A stretch of DNA of 64,000 nt from Odoribacter sp. (GTDB taxonomy: Bacteria > Bacteroidota > Bacteroidia > Bacteroidales > Muribaculaceae), in assembly GCA_023663145.1 (NCBI GenBank), contig JAMPHZ010000001.1:124001-188000 (forward strand), in the 5' to 3' direction. The first letter of the stretch is position 1. Every line of letters begins with the position of its first letter. The translations under genes and the position numbers were made by a program. Below are positions 44,219 through 51,363 of the stretch, one piece after another. Below the pieces are notes generated by a model, which made no database searches, was not told the DNA's origin, and worked only from the letters and a program-made list of their open reading frames with translations.

Positions 44219-45922
44219 ATGGAAAAACGTATCATAGAATGTGTGCCCAATTTCAGTGAGGGCCGCAATCGCGCCGTAATTGACGCAATCACAAGTGCAA
44301 TATCGGCGGTTTCAGGTGTTAAATTACTTGATGTCGATCCCGGAGAGGCCACCAACCGCACTGTTGTGACATTTGTAGGGGAACCGGAAGCTGTGGTTGA
44401 AGGCGCTTTCCGTGGAATCGCCCGGGCTGCTGAACTTATTGATATGAGCCGACATCATGGTGCCCACCCGCGAATGGGTGCTACCGATGTGTGCCCGCTT
44501 ATACCTGTGAGCGGGATCACTCTTGAGGAATGTGCCGAGTTGTCGCGTGGGTTGGCTGAGAGAGTGGCCACAGAATTGAATATTCCCGTATATTGTTATG
44601 AAGCTGCGGCGTTTATACCCGAGCGTAAGAATCTTGCCGTATGCCGTGCCGGAGAGTATGAGGCTCTTCCCGAACGACTGGGCCGTGAGGGTAGCGGAGC
44701 GGATTTTGGTGATAGACCATTTGATGATGCAATAGCACACACAGGTGCGACCACAATAGGAGCACGGGATTTTCTGATTGCAGTAAATTTCAACCTTAAT
44801 ACAACATCAACGAGGCGAGCTAATGCTATCGCATTTGATGTAAGGGAGAAAGGGCGTCCAATGCGTGAAGGTGGGAAGATTACCGGTAAGCCGTTACGTG
44901 ACGAAAACGGAAATATAATAATGCAGCCCGGTACGCTCAAGGGGACCAAAGCTATAGGTTGGTATATAGACGAATATGGAATAGCACAAGTGTCTATGAA
45001 TATCACAGATATTAATTCGACTCCCCTTCACATCGCATTTGACGAAGTATCACGGGCTGCCGCTGCCCGCGGTCTGAGGGTTACCGGTACTGAGATTGTC
45101 GGGCTTGTGCCTAAGCGTGCGTTGATTGAGGCCGGAAAATACTTTTTGCATAAGCAGCAGCGTTCAACAGGACTGCCTGAGGATGAGATAATACGCCTTG
45201 CCGTGCGTTCTATGGGTCTTGACGAACTTAAGGAATTTAAAGCAGAGGAGAAGGTGATAGATTACATGCTCGGCGGGGAAACCTCTGCTCGTCTTATTGA
45301 TATGACACTTCTTGGGTTCGCTGATGAAACGGCATCAGAATCGCCGGCACCCGGAGGTGGATCGATTGCGGCTTATATGGGAGCCTTGGGGGCTGCCTTA
45401 GGCACTATGGTCGCAAACCTGTCTGCACATAAGGCAGGATGGGATGACAGATGGAAGTATTTCTCCGATTACGCAGAACTTGGCCGTCGGTTGATAGAAC
45501 AGTTGCGGGCTCTTGTAGATGAGGATACTGCGGCATTCAACGGCATTATGGTAGCCATAAACATGCCAAAAGGAACCGATGCAGAGAAGGCGGCACGTGC
45601 CGATGCTCTTGAAGCTGCCACACTGAATGCTACTTTGGTGCCATTGCGCACTATGGAAGCGGCCTACGCCACTTTTGATCTGCTTGATAAAATGGCTGAA
45701 GAAGGAAATCCTGCCTCGGCATCAGATGCAGGCGTCGGAGCCATAGCGGCAGAAGCAGCCGTTGCCGGTGCCTGTCTTAACGTACGTATAAACGCGGCAT
45801 CTCTCGTCGACCGCGATAAAGCTTCCGAAATAGTGTCCAAGGCTGTATCAATAGCTAAAGATGCAATAAGCCGCCGAGCATCGGTGGTTGATAAAGTCAA
45901 TCGGGTAATTGATGCCATGTGA
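44219..45922 (+). CDS. ftcD: Bifunctional formimidoyltransferase-cyclodeaminase
   Basis: Last steps of histidine breakdown: moves the formimino group from formiminoglutamate to tetrahydrofolate, releasing glutamate, then deaminates it to 5,10-methenyl-THF. The 567 residues contain the transferase (1-300; MEKRIIECVPNFSEGRNRAV, HHGAHPRMGATDVCPLIPVS with the catalytic His, TGMARTC-like regions) and the cyclodeaminase (about 350-567; LLGFADETASESPAPGGGSI, the diagnostic block). The two-domain form is the one found in animals and in Bacteroidetes, while many bacteria have only single-domain versions. First gene of the operon; hutU follows after 39 bases. Confidence 0.95.
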   Translation: MEKRIIECVPNFSEGRNRAVIDAITSAISAVSGVKLLDVDPGEATNRTVVTFVGEPEAVVEGAFRGIARAAELIDMSRHHGAHPRMGATDVCPLIPVSGITLEECAELSRGLAERVATELNIPVYCYEAAAFIPERKNLAVCRAGEYEALPERLGREGSGADFGDRPFDDAIAHTGATTIGARDFLIAVNFNLNTTSTRRANAIAFDVREKGRPMREGGKITGKPLRDENGNIIMQPGTLKGTKAIGWYIDEYGIAQVSMNITDINSTPLHIAFDEVSRAAAARGLRVTGTEIVGLVPKRALIEAGKYFLHKQQRSTGLPEDEIIRLAVRSMGLDELKEFKAEEKVIDYMLGGETSARLIDMTLLGFADETASESPAPGGGSIAAYMGALGAALGTMVANLSAHKAGWDDRWKYFSDYAELGRRLIEQLRALVDEDTAAFNGIMVAINMPKGTDAEKAARADALEAATLNATLVPLRTMEAAYATFDLLDKMAEEGNPASASDAGVGAIAAEAAVAGACLNVRINAASLVDRDKASEIVSKAVSIAKDAISRRASVVDKVNRVIDAM

Positions 45923-45961
45923 ATAATCCCGTAATTTCATAACTTGACAATACGTGTATAA

Positions 45962-47974
45962 ATGACCATTGAAGAATTTCGCCGCGATATATCGGGCGGT
46001 ATACCGGAGGTGCTTCCTCCCGCTCGTGAGTACGATACAACAGTAAACCATGCACCTCGCCGTAAGGATATTCTCACGCAGGCAGAAAAACAATTGGCAT
46101 TGAGAAATGCCCTGCGTTATTTCCCGGCCCATATGCATGCGGAGCTTGCGCCTGAATTTGCGCGTGAATTGCATGACTATGGTCGTATATATATGTATCG
46201 TCTGCGCCCGTATTACGAAATGCATGCCCGGCCTATAGACCATTATCCTGCGCGTTCACGTCAGGCGGCCGCGATCATGCTTATGATTCAGAATAATCTT
46301 GATCCGGCGGTGGCACAGCATCCGCATGAACTGATTACATACGGCGGAAACGGGGCCGTGTTCCAGAACTGGGCCCAATATCGCCTTGTGATGAAATATC
46401 TTAGTGAGATGACAGACGAGCAGACGCTTGTGATGTATTCGGGTCATCCCCTGGGGCTATTCCCATCGCATCGTGACGCACCGCGGGTAGTGGTGACCAA
46501 TGGAATGGTGATTCCGAATTATTCAAAAGCTGATGATTGGGAACGTCTTAATGCACTGGGTGTATCGCAGTATGGCCAGATGACTGCCGGCTCATATATG
46601 TATATCGGGCCTCAAGGCATAGTGCATGGAACAACTATAACAGTACTGAATGCCGCTCGGTCACTGCGCCCGTCAGGAGATATTGGCGGAATGTTGTTTG
46701 TTACCGCAGGCCTTGGCGGAATGTCGGGAGCCCAACCTAAAGCTGCAAATATCTCGGGAGTCGTGAGTATTACGGCTGAGATTAATCCGGCCGCTGCACA
46801 TAAACGCTATGCACAGGGGTGGGTTGATGAGATTTATACCGATGTTGATGCGGTTATAGACCGGGCAATAGCCGCACAGAGTATTCGGGAAGTTGTTTCG
46901 TTGGCCTACGTGGGCAATGTGGTCGATTTATGGGAGAGACTTGCTGAGCGTGAAGTTAAGGTGGAGCTTGGCAGTGATCAGACATCACTCCATAATCCTT
47001 GGGCCGGCGGATATTATCCCGCAGGCTTGACATATGAAAGCTCTCTTGAAATGATGGCCGCTGATCCGGAAGGATTTAAAAAAGCAGTGCAGGCATCTCT
47101 ACGTCGTCAGGTGTCAGCTATAAACAAACTTACGGCCACCGGAATGTTCTTTTTTGACTATGGTAATGCATTCCTGTTAGAGTCGTCGCGTGCTGGAGCG
47201 GATATTCTCAAGCCCGACGGTTCCTTCCGCTATCCGTCGTATGTTCAGTCAATCATGGGACCGCAATTTTTTGATTACGGGTTTGGCCCGTTCCGGTGGG
47301 TATGTACATCATGTGACAGCAGAGACCTTGCAGTCTCAGATTCAATTGCAGCCGATGTATTACGGGAATTGCTTGAAGAAGCTCCTGATGATATCCGAGG
47401 ACAACTTGCCGATAACCTGCATTGGATTGAGCAGGCCGGATATAATCATTTAGTGGTTGGTTCTCAGGCTCGTATACTATATGCAGATGCCCGAGGGCGT
47501 GCATTGATTGCTCTTGCATTCAACAAGGCGATAAGAGAAGGCCGCATATCGGCCCCGATAGTGCTTGGCCGAGATCACCATGATGTGTCAGGTACAGATT
47601 CGCCGTTCAGGGAAACCAGCAATATTACTGACGGATCCCAGTTCTGTGCCGATATGGCCGTGCAGAATGTGATTGGAGACTCATTCCGTGGAGCTACATG
47701 GGTCTCCCTCCATAACGGAGGAGGTGTAGGTTGGGGAGAGGTTATCAATGGCGGATTCGGTATGGTAATTGATGGATCGGCTGAGTGTGACCGACGTATA
47801 TCCTCAATGTTACTGTGGGATGTCAACAACGGCATAGCACGGCGTGCATGGGGCCGTAATCCCGGAGCTGTAGAGGCCATCGGGCGTGAGATGCAGCGTA
47901 CGCCCGGGCTTGAAGTGACCATCCCTGTGGCCGTTGATGATGCTATTATTACAGCTGCATTCCAGAATGATTAA
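45962..47974 (+). CDS. hutU: Urocanate hydratase, long eukaryote-like form
   Basis: Adds water to urocanate, giving 4-imidazolone-5-propionate, with tightly bound NAD. The 670 residues exceed the usual bacterial 550-560 and match the animal enzyme in length. From memory, the sequence also follows the human enzyme closely, for example EKQLALRNALRYFP, YGGNGAVFQNWAQY and VMYSGHPLGLFPS. The NAD loop is GMLFVTAGLGGMSGAQPKAA, and the active-site Cys region is GPFRWVCTSCDSRDLA. HHDVSGTDSPFRETSNI and NGGGVGWGEVINGGFGMVI are further signatures. It lies between ftcD and hutH. Confidence 0.96.
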   Translation: MTIEEFRRDISGGIPEVLPPAREYDTTVNHAPRRKDILTQAEKQLALRNALRYFPAHMHAELAPEFARELHDYGRIYMYRLRPYYEMHARPIDHYPARSRQAAAIMLMIQNNLDPAVAQHPHELITYGGNGAVFQNWAQYRLVMKYLSEMTDEQTLVMYSGHPLGLFPSHRDAPRVVVTNGMVIPNYSKADDWERLNALGVSQYGQMTAGSYMYIGPQGIVHGTTITVLNAARSLRPSGDIGGMLFVTAGLGGMSGAQPKAANISGVVSITAEINPAAAHKRYAQGWVDEIYTDVDAVIDRAIAAQSIREVVSLAYVGNVVDLWERLAEREVKVELGSDQTSLHNPWAGGYYPAGLTYESSLEMMAADPEGFKKAVQASLRRQVSAINKLTATGMFFFDYGNAFLLESSRAGADILKPDGSFRYPSYVQSIMGPQFFDYGFGPFRWVCTSCDSRDLAVSDSIAADVLRELLEEAPDDIRGQLADNLHWIEQAGYNHLVVGSQARILYADARGRALIALAFNKAIREGRISAPIVLGRDHHDVSGTDSPFRETSNITDGSQFCADMAVQNVIGDSFRGATWVSLHNGGGVGWGEVINGGFGMVIDGSAECDRRISSMLLWDVNNGIARRAWGRNPGAVEAIGREMQRTPGLEVTIPVAVDDAIITAAFQND

Positions 47975-47996
47975 TTAACTCTAAAACCATACCTGA

Positions 47997-49487
47997 ATGA
48001 TTCATTATATATCACCCCAACGGCTTACAATTGACCGTGTGGCAGAGATATTGGAGAAAGGATATACTATCCAACTTAGCGAAGAGGCTATAAACCGCAT
48101 TGACCGTTGTCGCAAGTATCTTGATACAAAAATGGAAACTGCAGTCGAGCCAATATACGGTATTACTACCGGATTTGGTTCGCTGTGCAATATATCAATA
48201 GATAAAACCCAACTTGCCGATCTTCAGCGTAATCTTGTGATGTCGCATGCGTGCTCGGTAGGTGAGCGTGTCCCTCAACTCATCGTTAAACTGATGTTGT
48301 TGCTTAAGATACAGTCATTGAGCTATGGAAATTCAGGAGTACAGGTCGCTACAGTGCAGCGCCTTGTCGATTTTTTCAATCTTGACATACTCCCACGTGT
48401 GTGCACACAAGGATCATTGGGCGCGAGCGGTGACCTGTCGCCTCTTGCGTGTTTGAGTCTGCCGATCCTCGGGCTTGGTGAGGTAGACTATAAGGGAGAA
48501 ACGCGTCAGGCTGCTGAAGTCTTATCGGATTTGGGTATGCAGCCTGTGGAATTACAATCAAAAGAAGGCCTTGCTTTGCTTAACGGAACGCAGTTTATGA
48601 GTGCGTATGGCACCTATGCAGTAATAAAAGCACGTCGGTTGAGCGCCCTGGCTGATAAGATCGGCGCTTTGTCACTGGATGCGTTCGATGGCCGTATAGA
48701 ACCATTCTGCGATCCGGTTAATATTGTGCGAAATCATCCGGGCCAGATTGAGACAGCGCGGGCTGTGCGTCACTGGCTTGAGGGTAGTGAACTTATAGGC
48801 CGCCCGAAAGCTCATGTGCAGGATCCGTATTCATTCCGTTGCATACCGCAGGTTCATGGCGCTGTCAAGGATACAATTGCTCATGTTTCAAAAGTGATGG
48901 AAGATGAGATCAATGCGCCGACTGATAATCCTACTGTGTTCCCCGATTTGGACATGATCGTGTCGGCCGGCAATTTTCATGGCGAGCCAATCGCACTTGT
49001 CATGGATTTTTTAGCTGTTGCTCTTTCTGAACTTTCCAATATATCTGAGCGACGCATATATTGTCTTATTTCAGGCAAAAGAGAGTTGCCGTCATTTCTG
49101 GTGGCTAAACCAGGCCTCAACAGTGGCTTCATGATTCCTCAGTATGCGGCGGCGTCGATAGTAAGCCAAAGTAAGGGTTTGTGTTGGCCGGCAAGTTGTG
49201 ATTCAATTCCATCATCGCAGGGGCAGGAAGATCATGTGTCGATGGGTGCTAACTCGGCTACCAAACTGCACAGAGTTGTCGATAACACAATACGTGTGCT
49301 TGCTATAGAACTTTTCAATGCAGCCCAGGCTATTGAATTCCGTAGGCCGCTTAAGACATCACATTCACTTGAGGCAATGGTCGCACGTTATAGACGTGAA
49401 GTGCCATTTGTGGTCAATGACACGGTGATGTATCCTCTTATTGAAAAAACTGTTGATTTTATTGGCCGTGAGCACATTGCTGATTAA
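47997..49487 (+). CDS. hutH: Histidine ammonia-lyase
   Basis: First step of histidine breakdown, removing ammonia to form urocanate. The 496 residues have the Ala143-Ser144-Gly145 triad in GSLGASGDLSPLACLSLP, which cyclises into the MIO electrophile, the active-site tyrosine region YGITTGFGSLCN, and QDPYSFRCIPQVHGA. Length is close to the family norm of about 500. It starts 22 bases after hutU, and hutI begins inside its last 20 bases. Confidence 0.97.
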   Translation: MIHYISPQRLTIDRVAEILEKGYTIQLSEEAINRIDRCRKYLDTKMETAVEPIYGITTGFGSLCNISIDKTQLADLQRNLVMSHACSVGERVPQLIVKLMLLLKIQSLSYGNSGVQVATVQRLVDFFNLDILPRVCTQGSLGASGDLSPLACLSLPILGLGEVDYKGETRQAAEVLSDLGMQPVELQSKEGLALLNGTQFMSAYGTYAVIKARRLSALADKIGALSLDAFDGRIEPFCDPVNIVRNHPGQIETARAVRHWLEGSELIGRPKAHVQDPYSFRCIPQVHGAVKDTIAHVSKVMEDEINAPTDNPTVFPDLDMIVSAGNFHGEPIALVMDFLAVALSELSNISERRIYCLISGKRELPSFLVAKPGLNSGFMIPQYAAASIVSQSKGLCWPASCDSIPSSQGQEDHVSMGANSATKLHRVVDNTIRVLAIELFNAAQAIEFRRPLKTSHSLEAMVARYRREVPFVVNDTVMYPLIEKTVDFIGREHIAD

Positions 49488-50706
49488 AAATATTGGTCTG
49501 TTGCGTGGTATAGGCGACTCCGTTACAGCATTGCGTGGTGCATCAATGGATCATGTCGAAAGCCTTGAAGATGCGTACATAACAGCCCGCGACGGCGTTA
49601 TCGATCGCTTCGGTAAAATGGAGGCTTGCCCAGAACCTGATGGTTTTGATTCAGTGATTGATGCTTTTAGAGGTATTGTAACCTCTACGTTCTGTGATAG
49701 CCATACACATCTTGTATATGCAGGCAGCCGCCAAAGGGAGTTTATTGATAAGATTAATGGTTTGAGTTATGAGGAGATAGCACGCCGTGGGGGAGGGATA
49801 CTTAACTCATCGGATCGCGTTGCCAGGGTGTCAGAAGATGAATTGTATGATAGCGCTCGGAGGCGTTTACTACAGATTGCGGCAAACGGCACCGGTGCGG
49901 TAGAGATAAAGAGCGGCTATGGACTCACTCTCGAGAGCGAGCTTAAAATGCTTCAGGTCATAGACCGGCTGCGCCGCGATTTTCCAATGATTGAAATTAG
50001 AGCCACATTCCTGGGTGCACATGCCGTAGGCAGAGATTTTGCCGGGCGTCAGGGTGATTATGTGGACCATATCATAAATGAGATGTTACCAGAGGTGGCA
50101 CATCTTGCTCAGTTTGTCGATGTGTTCTGTGATGAAGGCTTTTTCACACCCGAAGAAACCTCCGATATACTTGAGGCAGCTTCCCGTTTTGGCTTGAGAC
50201 CGAAGATACATGCCAATGAACTTGCCGTATCAGGCGGAGTGCAGACCGGAGTGCGGGCAAATGCATTATCAGTCGATCATCTTGAACGCATTGGCGATGA
50301 AGAGATAGAATTATTGGCATCGTCGTCGACTGTCGCAACAATGTTGCCCGGTGCATCATTCTTTTTAGGAATGCCATATGCGCCGGCGCGTAAGGCCATT
50401 GACAAAGGTTGTGCGGTCGCCTTGGCCAGTGATTGGAATCCGGGCTCCTCGCCATCAGGTTCTATGCCGTTTGTAATGTCGCTTGGATGTATAAAGATGA
50501 AACTTACACCTGACAGGGCTTTTAATGCTGTCACAATCAATGGCGCTGCTGCTATGGGATTGGCTGACATGTACGGCTCCATAGCTTGCGGTAAGGCGGC
50601 ATCGCTCATTATTTACAATCCCTGGGTACCTGATCCTGACTATATCCCTTATGCTTATTCAGAGCCGTTGATAAACAAGGTAATATTGAAAGGTCAATTA
50701 TTATGA
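49468..50706 (+). CDS. hutI: Imidazolonepropionase
   Basis: Hydrolyses imidazolonepropionate to formiminoglutamate, using a bound metal. The amidohydrolase motifs are FCDSHTHLVYAGSRQREF (first metal histidines), KSGYGLTLESELKML, LGAHAVGRDF, KIHANELAVSGG and ALASDWNPGSSP with the conserved Asp. No ATG precedes the conserved N-terminus LLIKNIGLL, so the start must be non-ATG: I chose the GTG at 49468, which gives MSTLLIKNIGLL and 412 residues, near the family norm; TTG codons at 49441 and 49477 are alternatives. The gene overlaps hutH by 20 bases, implying coupled translation. Last gene of the operon. Confidence 0.93.
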   Translation: MSTLLIKNIGLLRGIGDSVTALRGASMDHVESLEDAYITARDGVIDRFGKMEACPEPDGFDSVIDAFRGIVTSTFCDSHTHLVYAGSRQREFIDKINGLSYEEIARRGGGILNSSDRVARVSEDELYDSARRRLLQIAANGTGAVEIKSGYGLTLESELKMLQVIDRLRRDFPMIEIRATFLGAHAVGRDFAGRQGDYVDHIINEMLPEVAHLAQFVDVFCDEGFFTPEETSDILEAASRFGLRPKIHANELAVSGGVQTGVRANALSVDHLERIGDEEIELLASSSTVATMLPGASFFLGMPYAPARKAIDKGCAVALASDWNPGSSPSGSMPFVMSLGCIKMKLTPDRAFNAVTINGAAAMGLADMYGSIACGKAASLIIYNPWVPDPDYIPYAYSEPLINKVILKGQLL

Positions 50707-50804
50707 CGGCCTGTCGAATATAGTTAAGTGATTTAAACTGATATTTAAATACTGTAAGTAATACCAATAAATAAAAAAAACAGTGTGTTACCGCAGAAAT
50801 AAGC

Positions 50805-51016
50805 TATATTTGAGTTGTTGAGGTGATCTCGGCAAGAGAACATCTATACACTTGATTATATCATGAGTTTTGATTATTTAAATGACCTGTTTGAAGTAAA
50901 TATAACTGATATATAGTTAGTAAATATCAAACTACTGATCTCACTTCATCACTAACACATCTTTTCAGCATAGAAGGCTTTACCGTACTTTCGCAGTGTG
51001 TTAAAGCCTTTTTTCC
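50805..51016 (+). ncRNA. Candidate small RNA (about 195 nt)
   Basis: A full TAnnTTTG match (TATATTTG, 50805-50812) predicts a start near 50819, and a hairpin with a T run ends the segment near 51015. Between them no convincing ORF is found. The upstream partner element is weak (TGTG, 17-base spacer), and I could not fold a 6S-type or other known structure by eye. It may equally be just the trailer of the hut mRNA. Confidence 0.25.
50974..51016 (+). terminator. Terminator downstream of the hut operon or the candidate sRNA
   Basis: A 9-bp stem (50974-50982 with 51002-51010) with a 19-base loop, then TTTTTT. It lies 268 bases past the hutI stop, which is far for that operon and is one reason to suspect an independent transcript here. 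Confidence 0.65.
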
Positions 51017-51038
51017 ATGCAGACAACATCAATAAATT

Positions 51039-51227
51039 TTATCGTGCCCAATGGGTGGCATGAGCTATCTTAATTGCCTGCTGAATGTTTCTCCTTCGAC
51101 AGGGTGAATACCCTTTGATTGCTCTATCGCACGGCCAAAAGTTATTGGCAAGCAAAATAGCTACGCCTACTTGCTTCGAAAAGGAGGTTCCCTTTTCGAG
51201 GTAACTCCGCTTAACCTCACCGAACAT
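51039..51227 (-). CDS. Possible small ORF, 62 codons, unknown
   Basis: Begins MFGEVKRSYLEKGTSFSKQV and ends IKIAHATHWAR: basic, without signal peptide or membrane segment, with two Cys residues (PCDRAIKGYSPCRRR). I recognise no family. The DNA contains a 9-bp hairpin (51176-51184 with 51191-51199) inside the frame, and composition differs from the A/T-rich left flank. It may be a real small gene, a structured intergenic repeat, or a gene remnant. Confidence 0.3.
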   Translation of the reverse strand: MFGEVKRSYLEKGTSFSKQVGVAILLANNFWPCDRAIKGYSPCRRRNIQQAIKIAHATHWAR

Positions 51228-51247
51228 TGATAGGCTCGGTTCGCTGC

Positions 51248-51287
51248 CGATTAAAAAGCATTCCAGCTGGTATGCTTTTTAATCGGT
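51248..51287. repeat. 15-bp inverted repeat
   Basis: Perfect arms at 51248-51262 and 51273-51287 around a 10-base centre that itself contains the palindrome CCAGCTGG. A run of A (or T on the other strand) lies inside the arms, so it could terminate transcription, or be a binding site near the 62-codon ORF. Confidence 0.6.
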
Positions 51288-51302
51288 TTTGCTTAACGAT
51301 GT

Positions 51303-51358
51303 GGATATAATGAAAATAAGGCTGGACCTGCAGGTCCAGCCTTATTTTCATTATATCC
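51303..51358 (-). terminator. Terminator of the amidase operon (56-bp perfect palindrome)
   Basis: Arms 51303-51330 and 51331-51358 are exactly complementary with no spacer (centre CCTGCAGG). The GC-rich middle is flanked by A/T-rich arms, giving U residues after the stem. It starts 5 bases beyond the amidase stop on the minus strand. Confidence 0.85.
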
Positions 51359-51363
51359 GTGAT

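Larger units (their letters stand above)
50707..51363. other. 657-bp intergenic region downstream of the hut operon
   Basis: The left 300 bases are very A/T-rich and hold a TATATTTG element (50805-50812) and a terminator (50974-51016), which together could bound a small RNA. The right half is less A/T-rich and holds a 62-codon minus-strand ORF (51039-51227), a 15-bp inverted repeat (51248-51287) and the terminator of the amidase gene (51303-51358). I saw no tRNA and no transposase remnant. Confidence 0.7.

Noticed and set aside
49441..49467. TTG start for hutI giving a hydrophobic 9-residue extension
   Set aside because: It would add a segment (MKKLLILLA) resembling a signal peptide to a cytoplasmic enzyme and lengthen the hutH overlap; the GTG at 49468 fits known HutI N-termini better.
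50819..51015. 6S RNA
   Set aside because: Size fits, but I could not pair the ends into the required long interrupted hairpin with a central bubble; left only as an unassigned sRNA candidate.
51248..51287. Terminal inverted repeats of an insertion sequence
   Set aside because: The two arms are only 10 bases apart, there is no transposase or target duplication, and no second copy was seen in the window.
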